DNA from: an uncultured Poribacteria bacterium | Lineage (GTDB): Bacteria > Poribacteria > WGA-4E > WGA-3G | Length of the DNA: 64,000 nucleotides | Assembly: GCA_958295855.1 (NCBI GenBank) | Contig: OY282383.1 | Span: 688,481-752,480, forward strand | Direction: 5' to 3' | Shown: in pieces, positions 34,570 through 43,119 of the stretch | How the letters are laid out: every line of letters starts with the position of its first letter | Numbering within the stretch: the stretch's first letter is position 1 | Notes under the pieces: model-generated | Database searches by the model: none | Seen by the model: the letters and a program-made list of their open reading frames with translations, nothing else | What the model was told of the DNA's origin: nothing | Translations under genes and position numbers: made by a program

Positions 34570-35157
34570 ATGTCTCGACAAGCGGAAATTGCCCGCGAAA
34601 CAGCAGAAACCCGCATCCGACTTCGCCTCAATCTTGATGGGACAGGCCTCGCCGATATTAACACCGGCGTGGGGTTCTTGGATCATATGTTAGAACTTTT
34701 TGCGAAACACGGATTCTTTGACCTGGAAGTCGAAGCAACCGGCGATTTACATGTAGATGCACACCACACTACCGAAGATGTCGGCATCTGCTTAGGCGCG
34801 GCACTGCAAAAAGCGGTGCAGGATAAAATAGGGATGCAACGGTTCGGCAGTTTCACAGTCCCAATGTATGAATCCCTCGCTAAGGTCGATCTGGATGTCT
34901 GTGGACGCCCCTACCTTCACTATGAGACACCACTCACACAGGGCAAAGTTGGCGACTTTGATATTGAACTGGCTGAGGAATTTTTCCACGGATTTGTGAA
35001 CCATAGCGGCACGACATTGCACATCAACGTTCCTTACGGCACAAATCAACACCACATCATCGAATCCATTTTTAAGGCAGTCGCGAAAGCCTTAGATGTT
35101 GCAACACGCCTTGACACACGCATCACAGGCGTATTATCTACCAAAGGGAGTTTATAG
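34570..35157 (+). CDS. hisB: Imidazoleglycerol-phosphate dehydratase
   Basis: 195 residues, the monofunctional form. It dehydrates imidazole glycerol phosphate in histidine synthesis, with manganese. The duplicated His motifs are visible: FLDHMLELFAKHG, VDAHHTTEDVGI and, in the second half, GTNQHHIIESIFKAVAKAL. It stands alone among glycogen genes with no other his gene in the window, so histidine synthesis is scattered in this genome. GAGGGAAATTC before the ATG acts as the Shine-Dalgarno. Confidence 0.96.
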   Translation: MSRQAEIARETAETRIRLRLNLDGTGLADINTGVGFLDHMLELFAKHGFFDLEVEATGDLHVDAHHTTEDVGICLGAALQKAVQDKIGMQRFGSFTVPMYESLAKVDLDVCGRPYLHYETPLTQGKVGDFDIELAEEFFHGFVNHSGTTLHINVPYGTNQHHIIESIFKAVAKALDVATRLDTRITGVLSTKGSL

Positions 35158-35213
35158 CAGTGTAAAGTAGTAGGCACACGCTGTGGGTTTCCGTAACCTA
35201 ATGGAGCAAGCTT

Positions 35214-36506
35214 ATGAGTAATGGGAACGTTATTGCAGTTATTCTTGGGGGCGGGCGCGGTACCCGCCTATTTCCACTAACACGTGACCGCGCGAAACCG
35301 AGTGTCCCAATCGCAGGCAAATTTAGACTGGTGGACATCCCGATTAGCAATTGCTTCCATTCCGGATTGGAACGCATCTATATCCTGACGCAGTTTAACT
35401 CGGTCTCCTTAAATCGACACATTGCGCAGACGTACCGTTTTGATACCTATCGCCGCGGGTTCGTCCAAATTCTGGCAGCACAACAAACGCTGATGGGCGA
35501 AGAGTGGTATCAGGGAACAGCGGATGCTGTCAAGCACAATGAACCCTATATTCTCAACCCTCGGTTTCCAGACAATTACGTCCTGATTCTCGCCGGCGAC
35601 CATCTCTATCGGATGGATTATCGCAAGATGCTTGCAGTTCACACCGAATCAAAGGCGGACATCACGGTGGCTGTCATTCCAGTGAAGAAAGATGTCACGA
35701 GTGGGCTCGGTATTCTCCAAGCAGATGCCGATGGACGCATCGTTGATTTCGTCGAAAAGCCACAAACAGAGGAAGAACTGCAGCGGCTGCGCGTGAAACC
35801 CGATGTCTTTACTGCGCGCGGTATCCAACCGCACGACAGAGAATACGTCGCCTCCATGGGAATCTATATTTTCAACCGAGGGGTATTGCAAGAAGTGCTC
35901 CAAGATGACTCAAACATGGACTTCGGTAGAGATATTATCCCCAAAAGCATTCAGACTCGCCCGGTTTCTGCCTACTTTTTTGACGGCTATTGGGAAGATA
36001 TTGGCACCATCCGCTCCTTCTATTTGGCGAACATTGCCCTCACAGATGTTGCACCTGCATTCAATTTCTACGATGAGCAGGCACCTATATACACCAATCG
36101 CCGCCATCTGCCCAGCACCAAAGTCAACAGCAGCAGTGTCCGCTCCTCTATCCTCGCTGAAGGTTCGATCATTGATGATTCCGAGCTTGATAGAACAATT
36201 GTGGGTATCCGGAGTATTATCTCCAGCGGCAGCCGGATTTACCAATCTGTGCTCATGGGCGCAGACTACTATGAGTCCGATGCGTTGACAGCTGAAAACG
36301 CGCAGGCAGGGATTCCCAACGTTGGCATCGGACAAAATTGCTTGATTCAGAATGCAATTGTTGACAAAAATGCACGCATCGGCGACAATGCTGTACTGGT
36401 GAACCGAGACAGCATCGACAATCACGATGGCGATAACTACTACATTCGAGACGGTATTGTGATTGTCCCAAAGGACGCGACCATACAGCCAGAAACCGTA
36501 GTTTAA
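35214..36506 (+). CDS. glgC: Glucose-1-phosphate adenylyltransferase
   Basis: 430 residues. It makes ADP-glucose from glucose 1-phosphate and ATP, the committed step of glycogen synthesis. The nucleotide loop is GGGRGTRLFPLTRDRAKPSV; FRLVDIPISNC, AGDHLYRMDY and VEKP(Q)TEEEL follow, then a left-handed helix domain with GIRSIISSGS. The resemblance is to the plant/cyanobacterial type (GGGRGTRLFPLT) rather than the enteric one. TGGAGCAAGCTT precedes the ATG. It probably supplies the glycosyltransferase at 25727. Confidence 0.95.
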   Translation: MSNGNVIAVILGGGRGTRLFPLTRDRAKPSVPIAGKFRLVDIPISNCFHSGLERIYILTQFNSVSLNRHIAQTYRFDTYRRGFVQILAAQQTLMGEEWYQGTADAVKHNEPYILNPRFPDNYVLILAGDHLYRMDYRKMLAVHTESKADITVAVIPVKKDVTSGLGILQADADGRIVDFVEKPQTEEELQRLRVKPDVFTARGIQPHDREYVASMGIYIFNRGVLQEVLQDDSNMDFGRDIIPKSIQTRPVSAYFFDGYWEDIGTIRSFYLANIALTDVAPAFNFYDEQAPIYTNRRHLPSTKVNSSSVRSSILAEGSIIDDSELDRTIVGIRSIISSGSRIYQSVLMGADYYESDALTAENAQAGIPNVGIGQNCLIQNAIVDKNARIGDNAVLVNRDSIDNHDGDNYYIRDGIVIVPKDATIQPETVV

Positions 36507-36510
36507 TCAT

Positions 36511-36564
36511 AAGGAGCGATCGCCGAATCGCGGCTTTATGGTATTAACCCCTGCAAAGCAGGGG
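36511..36564. repeat. R1 and R2 repeats in tandem after glgC
   Basis: GGAGCGATCGCCGAATCGCG (R1, from 36512) is followed by the R2 hairpin CCCCTGCAAAGCAGGGG (36548-36564) with GGTAT and ATACC flanks. Their adjacency shows that these families assemble into blocks. Confidence 0.8.
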
Positions 36565-36605
36565 AAACCGATACCATCCCATTTCAAGGAGAAGCAACGC
36601 ATACC

Positions 36606-36890
36606 ATGTCTGAATTAAGACAACAACTTCTGGTGCTTTACTTGCATACACCTGACTTAAACAGCGGCGTTGTCGCGTGGGCAATGTACGATGGCACCGG
36701 TCAAACGCGACATACCACGGGGGATAGCGAGACACCGCCCTATAGCTCGGTGCTGGAAGCGATGAAAGATGGGTGGCGTGTGATACAGTTCCCCCAACAA
36801 TTTCCCGCCTACCCCGGCATGGAATATCATACCTCATATCTCAGGTTTGAGTACATCCTTGAGAAGAACGTGAGGTTAGCGGAGCCTTAA
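36606..36890 (+). CDS. Small uncharacterised protein
   Basis: 94 residues, preceded by AAGGAGAAGC about 12 bases before the ATG. Soluble and probably compact, with VVAWAMYDGTGQ, SVLEAMKDGWRVIQFPQ and a C-terminal EYHTSYLRFEYILEK. Small cyanobacterial and Poribacterial hypothetical proteins have this pattern (a strand, 'AM.DGWRV.Q.P', 'T..L..EFVLEK'), but no function is known to me. It lies after glgC and the repeats; co-transcription is possible. Confidence 0.6.
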   Translation: MSELRQQLLVLYLHTPDLNSGVVAWAMYDGTGQTRHTTGDSETPPYSSVLEAMKDGWRVIQFPQQFPAYPGMEYHTSYLRFEYILEKNVRLAEP

Positions 36891-37166
36891 AACGGCTAAT
36901 GAATGTCGATGTTTTTGAACTGTTGACGCACGAAAGAATAGTTTTCCTTGTTTCGTTGGGGAGCCTAAATGGCTGGTTAACATCGGTTCTTAAACAAGAC
37001 ACAGTAAAATCTTGTGGAAAAAAGACATGCAATCTGGTAAAATAGGAATGGAGTTATCTCAATTACGTGAATTGCATTTGTTATTTTTCAAAGAGGTGCT
37101 ACACTTAAAAAATGTGATCTTGCGCGTTCTTACAGCTCTATACCAAAAACTGGAGGTAGGAAATTC

Positions 37167-37985
37167 ATGAGTCAAAAAAAGTGTTTACTCAATACCGAAC
37201 AGATGGCGAACTTCGTTGCGGACGGTTACCTTCGCTTCGACGAATTAATCCCCCGCGAATTGAATGAAGCTGCACATGCGGAGATGGAATCTGGTGTGAT
37301 TGTGCGCGGTGGCGGTGGCACGGTTTTAGACAAAGTCTGGGACGATGACTCCGCGGTGGGGAAAGTTTTTAGGCTTCCGCAAGTACAGGGCATTATCCAC
37401 AGCCTTGTTGGCGAGAATCCGCTCTACGACCATCATGCGGTTCACATCGTCCGGCCCCAAAACGATATGGGACAAATTTGGCATGCCGATGCCATCATCG
37501 ACCTGCGGATGCACTTTGACATCCAATTCTTCTATTTCTCGCACGATACGCCGCGCGAAATGGGAGGAACGATGATTCTGCCGGGCAGCCACTATCGCCG
37601 GGTGTGTGAAACCGACATCGCGCGCTACCAAAACTTCCTCGGGCAGCTTCCTGTCGTTTGTAAGGCAGGAACACTCCTCGTTGTGCATCACGGGATGTGG
37701 CACTGCGCGCAACCGAACCTGACAGATGAGACGCGCTATATGTTCAAGTTACGTCTGAACCCAACGGTGCACCAACTCCGTCTCTGGAATACAGACGATA
37801 TTGATACACGTGCTATTCATGGCATTCTGGGCAGGAATCACAGATGGTACGGGAACGATGTGAGGCTTGAGATTGTCAATCGCATCAAGCAGTGGCGTTT
37901 CCTCATCGGTGACGATTCTTTTGATGTTAGCTACTGGTTATCTCGGCTGGAAAACATGCCGGAGAACGTCCAAGAGGCGGCGTAG
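37167..37985 (+). CDS. Phytanoyl-CoA dioxygenase (PhyH) family protein
   Basis: 272 residues. The complete Fe(II)/2-oxoglutarate site is present: HxD at H106/D108 (IWHADAI), distal His179 (HHGMWHCAQPN) and the 2-oxoglutarate-binding Arg190 (DETRYMFKLRL). MANFVADGYLRFDELIP is the usual PhyH start. It hydroxylates an unknown small molecule; PhyH families are greatly expanded in Poribacteria. GGAGGTAGGAAATTC precedes the ATG. The 276 bases upstream hold nothing I recognise apart from a weak TTGTTA/TACACT promoter-like pair. Unlike the copy at 24803, its metal ligands are intact. Confidence 0.88.
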   Translation: MSQKKCLLNTEQMANFVADGYLRFDELIPRELNEAAHAEMESGVIVRGGGGTVLDKVWDDDSAVGKVFRLPQVQGIIHSLVGENPLYDHHAVHIVRPQNDMGQIWHADAIIDLRMHFDIQFFYFSHDTPREMGGTMILPGSHYRRVCETDIARYQNFLGQLPVVCKAGTLLVVHHGMWHCAQPNLTDETRYMFKLRLNPTVHQLRLWNTDDIDTRAIHGILGRNHRWYGNDVRLEIVNRIKQWRFLIGDDSFDVSYWLSRLENMPENVQEAA

Positions 37986-38000
37986 TTATCCGAATAAGAA

Positions 38001-38021
38001 GGCGCGGTTTCTAACCGCGCC
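38001..38021. repeat. Dispersed hairpin R4 (GGCGCGGTT-TCT-AACCGCGCC)
   Basis: Perfect 9-bp stem with TCT loop, just after the PhyH stop. An identical 21-base copy is at 56502-56522, also after a gene. The dispersed GGGGTTTCTAACCCC hairpin (21829-21851) has the same layout with a different outer stem. No T-run follows, so it may be a repeat rather than a terminator. Confidence 0.65.
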
Positions 38022-38065
38022 TGCAAACAAACTGGAAATGCGTAAGTCCTGAAACAAGCGAAACA

Positions 38066-38878
38066 CTACCTATTGTCTCGTCGCCTGCGATCCCCTCTTC
38101 TACTGGCACCAGCTCGTCTTCTCATTTCTCGCATTATTTCTTGTCGTTCCTCTGGCGAAGCACCCCGGAGTTTTTCTGCGAACTCCTTTTGGTTCATCCC
38201 GAATGCCGCTTGTCTGCGCTTTTCAGCCTCTTTCTGTTGCTTGGCGTTGGCCTGGTTTTTCGCCCTATTATTCCCCGCTGTTTCGTGCTGGCTCTCATGC
38301 CTTTCGCCACCAGAATTGCCGCCGCGCCCCCGACTCGTCGCGAGGAACTGTAGCGCCCCGGCGTTGAGTGTTATTGTCTCGCCGGCTTTGTCTAAGGTTA
38401 CCTGTTTGGCTTGAATGTCCATGACTGTCATGTCGTCCAGTTTTGCCCCTACAGTAACAAAGTGGTACCGGTTCGATCTTTTCTCCAGCAGCGTCGCCTG
38501 CGCTATTGTGCCGTTTGCGTCGACAACAGTGCCAACCACACTATAGACAGGTTCGTTGTTCGGTGGTGTCCACCCGAGGGGTCGGAAGAGGTTGTTCTCA
38601 ATAATCACTTTGTAGAATGCTACATTTTCTCCAAAGTCAATCTGTCCGCGTCCTTGGCGCTGCCGAAATCTATTGCGTTGCGCCTCGGATTGCTCCTTCA
38701 TTTTCTTCATTTCTTGCATTTTAGCCGAATCTATCTCTGGCTTCGTGCCGATAAACGCCGCTTTTGTTTTTTCTTGCGCGTGGAGCAGTACCCCAAAACC
38801 GAGGAGTAGGCATACCACACACCCAATTCCTAGTGTCGCAATGACGCTTCGCCGATTCTTAGCAATTTTCAATTTCAC
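38066..38878 (-). CDS. Exported GspC/PilP-like protein with basic disordered tail
   Basis: 270 residues, GTG start with GGAGG eight bases upstream. A transmembrane/signal segment (GIGCVVCLLLGFGVLLHA) is followed by a Gln/Arg/Lys-rich linker, then YKVIIENNLFRPLGW, YSVVGTVVDANGTIAQATLL and VGAKLDDMTVMDIQAKQVTL. That succession resembles the homology region of GspC/PilP (type II secretion or type IV pilus periplasmic links). The last 80 residues are strongly charged (RRRAGASRRGDRRRRDNR). Solitary, with no other secretion gene near; the call is tentative. Confidence 0.55.
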   Translation of the reverse strand: MKLKIAKNRRSVIATLGIGCVVCLLLGFGVLLHAQEKTKAAFIGTKPEIDSAKMQEMKKMKEQSEAQRNRFRQRQGRGQIDFGENVAFYKVIIENNLFRPLGWTPPNNEPVYSVVGTVVDANGTIAQATLLEKRSNRYHFVTVGAKLDDMTVMDIQAKQVTLDKAGETITLNAGALQFLATSRGRGGNSGGERHESQHETAGNNRAKNQANAKQQKEAEKRRQAAFGMNQKEFAEKLRGASPEERQEIMREMRRRAGASRRGDRRRRDNR

Positions 38879-39172
38879 TTATTTTTCCTCCGTTACGCGT
38901 TTTTCAAGCGCGTATGCATGAGACGTCTATTTGTGAATAGGACAATCTCTACGATAAAAAGGTTCTTTTTAATTGTACGCTATATTTTATCGAATGTCAA
39001 TTGAAATTCTTATTGTCGTTAGGGCATTTAGTTTTCGGTTCTCTGTCGCTTTGAGGGAATAAGTCGAGATTCAGAGATTGCTCCTACCGTTTATCAAAAA
39101 ACGTTGACTTTCCACAGAAAATAGGGTAAACTTTATAGAAACACATCTTTTTGATAAAGGAAGAAACCTAAC

Positions 39173-39685
39173 ATGAAACGTTATACCGCCTGTCAGAAAT
39201 ACATTGCTCTTGCGTGCAGTTGTGCCTTCATTTTCATTTTAACGAGTGGACATGCGGATGCGGCACGCCGCTCGCGTGTGCTAACGCTAGCTCTGTTTGC
39301 CTCCGGTATCAGTTTCCAATTCGGCAGTAGCCTCCTCAAAGCGGGTGCCCAAAACCGGTATGACGAGTATCTCAATGCCGCAATCCAAGCAGACATTCAA
39401 GCCCACAAGAACGCGTACCGCGCCAGAAAAAATGCCAGCATCATCATGTCACGCGTCGGAATCGGATGTGTGGGGCTTGCGGTGCTTTTCTCAATCTATA
39501 ACCAACTGAGCCCCCCAGATGAGTCATCCGCTTTGCAAACTCGTCTGCACAACGGAGCCGAGCGTTACGCTGCGCGTCTCTCTGGGAACACGCTGCGTCT
39601 CTTGCCACGGGCTTCGTTCCCATTCCGCCCACACTACGATTTCCAAACCCAGCGCGCGAGCCTCAGGTTTTCGCACTATTTCTAA
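39173..39685 (+). CDS. Exported or membrane protein of unknown function
   Basis: 170 residues with a signal peptide (LACSCAFIFILTSGHADA) and two further hydrophobic stretches near 41-57 and 92-110. Between them is a Tyr/Ala/Lys-rich helix (YDEYLNAAIQADIQAHKNAYRARK is split by no break). The end ASLRFSHYF has the terminal aromatic residue common in outer-membrane proteins. AAAGGAAGAAACC precedes the ATG. It is followed 13 bases later by the lipoprotein gene, so the two and the beta-barrel at 41291 may form one envelope-related operon. Confidence 0.6.
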   Translation: MKRYTACQKYIALACSCAFIFILTSGHADAARRSRVLTLALFASGISFQFGSSLLKAGAQNRYDEYLNAAIQADIQAHKNAYRARKNASIIMSRVGIGCVGLAVLFSIYNQLSPPDESSALQTRLHNGAERYAARLSGNTLRLLPRASFPFRPHYDFQTQRASLRFSHYF

Positions 39686-39698
39686 AGGAGAAAATACA

Positions 39699-40928
39699 AT
39701 GCGTCTATTCCATATCCCTTTTTGGCGAAGCTTGCAGGTTTCCAAAACTTGCCCCCAAAAAATTAGCGTAGCTTGCAAGTTAAAACTTGTTCAGAGCTGG
39801 AGAAGTCGCGCTTCGGAGATGGCTCCTACCGGTTCGGATAAAAAAAAGGGATTCGTGCGAAGGCTAACCCTGCTTTTGATGCTCGTGGTGTTTGCCGCCT
39901 GCACCAATGGCGAAGATTTTACGAACCCGCTCGATCCAGAAAACCTGCGCACATCAGGGGCACCTGACGGACTCACGCTTTACGCAGGTGATAAACAGGT
40001 GCGCGTTACGTGGAGTGATACCGGTCAGGAGGGCATCAAGACTTACCGTATCTACCGGCGTTCCACTAGCGACACAGATACCGAATTTATAGAAGTTGGC
40101 TCCGTCGATGCTCCAGCAAACGAGTTTATTGACACCCACAACCTCGAAAACGACCGGCGCGATTCGCAGGGCCGCCTTCTCGCTTATGAATACCGCATCT
40201 CTTATGTCGATATAAACGGCGTTGAAACACCAGATGCGGCCAATTCACCGCGTGAAGGTGAAGAGCCGCGCCGCATCTGGAAAACGGCACTGGCTACACC
40301 AAGTGTGCCACCGCCAGCACCAGTTGTAACCCTCGGAGATGCGACGGACCTCACGGTTAAATTGTTCTGGGAAGGCTATGAGCTCCCTTACGATTTTTCT
40401 ATCTTCCGAATTTACGCTGCAATCGACACCGGTGACGAAAAACCACTCAAGTTTAAACTAATTGCTGAACCGAAGCGAGATAGGCACTACTATTTCGACC
40501 ACGATTTCGAGGCTGATGGCATCAGCAAAGTCTATCGCATCGCGGCAGCCGATGAATTTGGAGCAGAAGGGGTTACCACAATCAGTGCAACGGCCCCGAA
40601 TCTGCCACCGGCACCGCCGAAAAATGTACGAGTGCGTTACCTTCCTCGCTCCCTATTTAACACAAAATATGACGCTGTCATCTCTTGGACGCCAAACCTC
40701 GAACCAGATCTCGCAGGATATCAACTCTATACAAGAGATAAAGATGGAAACCTGCTCCCCCGGCCCGCAGTCGGACGGAAAGAGCGCACATTCACTATCC
40801 CTGGCGAAGACCCGATTCTCGTCGGGCAGGTACTGGAATTCAGACGATACTACATAACAGCCTACGACGATACGGCCGGTCCCGATGGGCGGCGAGACGA
40901 AAGCGCGATGGTGGAAGCACGACCATAA
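39699..40928 (+). CDS. Fibronectin type III lipoprotein with repeat-derived N-terminal extension
   Basis: 409 residues from the ATG at 39699, which has TAAAGGAGAAAATAC before it. A lipoprotein signal (RRLTLLLMLVVFAAC, lipobox VFAAC) begins about 50 residues later. The residues between (SLQVSKTCPQ, KISVACKLKL, RASEMAPTG) are encoded by two reversed R3 copies and a reversed R1 copy. The mature protein has about three fibronectin type III-like domains (APDGLTLYAGDKQVRVTWSD, VTLGDATDLTVKLFWEG, PPKNVRVRYL). It is probably attached to the outer membrane. Whether the extended N-terminus still allows export is uncertain. Confidence 0.7.
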   Translation: MRLFHIPFWRSLQVSKTCPQKISVACKLKLVQSWRSRASEMAPTGSDKKKGFVRRLTLLLMLVVFAACTNGEDFTNPLDPENLRTSGAPDGLTLYAGDKQVRVTWSDTGQEGIKTYRIYRRSTSDTDTEFIEVGSVDAPANEFIDTHNLENDRRDSQGRLLAYEYRISYVDINGVETPDAANSPREGEEPRRIWKTALATPSVPPPAPVVTLGDATDLTVKLFWEGYELPYDFSIFRIYAAIDTGDEKPLKFKLIAEPKRDRHYYFDHDFEADGISKVYRIAAADEFGAEGVTTISATAPNLPPAPPKNVRVRYLPRSLFNTKYDAVISWTPNLEPDLAGYQLYTRDKDGNLLPRPAVGRKERTFTIPGEDPILVGQVLEFRRYYITAYDDTAGPDGRRDESAMVEARP

Positions 40929-41230
40929 ATTCCTATAGCCAGTTTTTGGCTTGCAAGCTTCGCCGAATTTCCATAGCCAGTTTTTGGCTTGCAAGCTTCG
41001 CCGAGTTTCCATAGCCAGTTTTTGGCTTGCGATCTACGCCGAGTTTCCATAGCCAGTTTTTGGCTTGCGATCTACGCCGAATTTCCATAGCCAGTTTTGG
41101 CTTGCAAGTTTCGCCGAGTTTCCATAGCCAGTTTTTGGCTTGCGATCTACGCCGAGTTTCCATAGCCAGTTTTTGGCTTGCGATCTACGCCGAATTTCCA
41201 TAGCCAGTTTTTGGCTTGCAAGCTACACCA
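40928..41230. repeat. Tandem array of eight 38-bp R3 units
   Basis: Unit: AATTTCCATAGCCAGTTTTT followed by GGCTTGCAAGCTTCGCCG. Eight copies run without spacers (38 bases each, the fifth 37), starting in the TAA of the lipoprotein gene. Two variants, ending GCAAGCTTCGCCG (A) or GCGATCTACGCCG (B), alternate A-A-B-B-A-B-B-A, so units 2-4 and 5-7 are copies of a triplet. GCTTGCAAGC and GCCAGTTTTTGGC make internal hairpins in the A form. No direct-repeat/spacer structure, so not CRISPR. Confidence 0.95.
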
Positions 41231-41290
41231 AAAATGGGCGTAAAGGTGAACTTCATGCCTACACAATCACAATTCAAAAAGGACAAATCT

Positions 41291-42250
41291 ATGTACCTTA
41301 AAAATAGACAGCATAACACGCCAGCCTTCATTTGCATTCTCTGCACTGTACTTCTCATCAGCATAGTGCCATCCCTCCAGGCGCAATTGCCAGCCGTTCC
41401 GCATCTCAGTACTATCCAGACAGCGGAACCCATGGGAAAGGGCGGTTCCAGCACTACATTCGGACTCTTCCAATACTCCAAAGTCGACCTGCTGCCAGAC
41501 CAGAACCAAAAGGTGGACATCGGCGGGTTTGAGGAATCGCATCGCGTCACGCTTGAAATTGAGACGTTCCTCATGCCAGTCAGGTTCACTTACGGCTTAA
41601 GCGAAGAACTTGACCTGGTGTTAGGCGGTACGTTGTCGACAGGGGGTGTGCGGAAAGTGGTTCACGATTTCTATAACACAGCGGATGCACTCACCAATCG
41701 CCGAGTTTACGACCAGTCGCTCTTTGATGGACTCATCGGGCTCAAGTATAACATCAAACCCGATCGGAACGATAACCTTCCTAGCCTCTCTGTTGGCGGT
41801 GACGCGCAGTTCGGGTTCACAGCGGATGACAGACTCAACTCCGATAATGAATTCCTAGACCACAGCCCTGCCGACAGCTTCCCGTTTTTCGGTATTAACA
41901 CCTACCTAGTTGGCACCCAAAGGTTCGGGAGTCTTTTCAAAGTTCACGCGGGAGTCGGAGTCTTCTTATCCTCAAAAGCACTCAAAACGACGGACTTTTT
42001 TACGCTCAACTGGCAAGTAGGCGGTGAAATAGCGGTTTCGGATAACATGTGGCTGGTAGCCGATTTCTCGCGCGAACTCCCCTATGCAGGCGTAACCGTG
42101 ACGAACCTCATCGGGCTCGCATTTCGCTATGAAATCTCCAACACATTGGCATTCCAGGGTGGATACAACAGTCAGCCCGGATTTCAGTTTAACCTGACCT
42201 TCGGCGGCGAGGAGGCACAAGCATTGGAAGGCGAGAATTTGCTGTTTTAG
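41291..42250 (+). CDS. Outer-membrane beta-barrel-like protein
   Basis: 319 residues from the ATG at 41291 (AAAAAGGACAAATC before it); upstream in-frame ATGs lie in the repeat array. A signal peptide (FICILCTVLLISIVPSLQAQ) precedes alternating beta-strands such as VTLEIETFLMPVRFTYGLSE, LDLVLGGTLSTGG and NWQVGGEIAVSDNMWLVADF, ending with a strand-rich region. This is the look of an OmpA/porin-like barrel. No family is assigned. It follows the FN3 lipoprotein and the repeat array. Confidence 0.65.
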   Translation: MYLKNRQHNTPAFICILCTVLLISIVPSLQAQLPAVPHLSTIQTAEPMGKGGSSTTFGLFQYSKVDLLPDQNQKVDIGGFEESHRVTLEIETFLMPVRFTYGLSEELDLVLGGTLSTGGVRKVVHDFYNTADALTNRRVYDQSLFDGLIGLKYNIKPDRNDNLPSLSVGGDAQFGFTADDRLNSDNEFLDHSPADSFPFFGINTYLVGTQRFGSLFKVHAGVGVFLSSKALKTTDFFTLNWQVGGEIAVSDNMWLVADFSRELPYAGVTVTNLIGLAFRYEISNTLAFQGGYNSQPGFQFNLTFGGEEAQALEGENLLF

Positions 42251-42370
42251 CATCCCTTGTAAGGGCATAAAGAATACACTTCTTGTTTACACAGAAGGAA
42301 ATTTTAATGAAACACTTCCTTGTAGGGCGAGGGCCCTGTGCCCAGCCCTGCCAAAACAGAAAGAAAAACA

Positions 42371-42820
42371 ATGAGAGCAGTTATTCAACGCGTCAAATCT
42401 GCCAGCGTTAAGGTAGAGGGTAAACTCGTCTCTGAAATCGGAGCCGGATTGCTTATCTTTCTCGGCATCGCCCGTGACGATACCGAAACAGAACTGAAAT
42501 ATATCGCGAACAAAGTCGCCAACCTGCGCATCTTTGAGGACGAAGAAGGCAAAATGAATTGTTCACTCCTCGAAACGGGAGGTGCCGCGCTTGTTGTCTC
42601 GCAATTCACACTCTACGGTGATTGCCGCAAAGGCCGGAGGCCCAGTTTTATCAACGCCGCCCGCCCTGAATCGGCAAACGCACTTTATGAACGGTTTATC
42701 ACTGTACTCGAAAAGCAAAATATTCCGACACAAGGCGGCACCTTTCAAGCGATGATGGATGTGCAACTGATTAACGACGGTCCTGTTACTATTCTGCTGG
42801 ATAGCAGTAAACAGTTCTGA
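42371..42820 (+). CDS. dtd: D-aminoacyl-tRNA deacylase
   Basis: 149 residues from the ATG at 42371 ([17 protein letters not shown], the canonical start); an in-frame ATG 33 bases upstream lies in repeat DNA. It removes D-amino acids, and glycine, mischarged on tRNA. Both signatures are present: [17 protein letters not shown] and [12 protein letters not shown]. The gap before it (42251-42370) contains one GGGCGAGGGCCCTGTGCCCAG-like repeat. A hairpin follows the stop directly. Confidence 0.95.
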   Translation: MRAVIQRVKSASVKVEGKLVSEIGAGLLIFLGIARDDTETELKYIANKVANLRIFEDEEGKMNCSLLETGGAALVVSQFTLYGDCRKGRRPSFINAARPESANALYERFITVLEKQNIPTQGGTFQAMMDVQLINDGPVTILLDSSKQF

Positions 42821-42823
42821 ACG

Positions 42824-42851
42824 GAATTAGGTCTGCGGATAGACCTAATTC
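42824..42851 (+). terminator. Hairpin just after dtd
   Basis: GAATTAGGTCT and AGACCTAATTC form an 11-bp stem around GCGGAT, four bases after the stop. There is no T-run, so its termination role is plausible but unproven. Confidence 0.4.
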
Positions 42852-42976
42852 GCATTCCATGTCCCGCACGTTGTTGATGATACAAGTTGGGGGCACCGCG
42901 GCCGCGCGTATACCATCGGATACATGAACGCGTTTCTTGTTCCAAAAAGACAGCCGCGCACATTCAGCAAAAAGGT

Positions 42977-43005
42977 TTGACGCGCTTTGCAAAATGTGGT
43001 ACACT
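42977..43005 (+). promoter_or_regulatory. Candidate promoter of the restriction-modification pair
   Basis: TTGACG (42977-42982), 17 bases, TACACT (43000-43005). The leader before the ATG at 43120 would be about 108 bases; a 45-codon frame from 43068 overlaps it (not called). Confidence 0.5.
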
Positions 43006-43119
43006 TGGAATGATGATGTGGGCGCGCTGTCTCGGTGTGTGTGGCAGCGCAGCAACGGACACCTGACATGACGCAGGCAGTGCCTCTGATTGATGGATTT
43101 AAGAAGAGGCTGTATGTGA

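Noticed and set aside
40928..41230. CRISPR array
   Set aside because: The 38-bp units abut each other with no spacers, and no cas gene is in the window.
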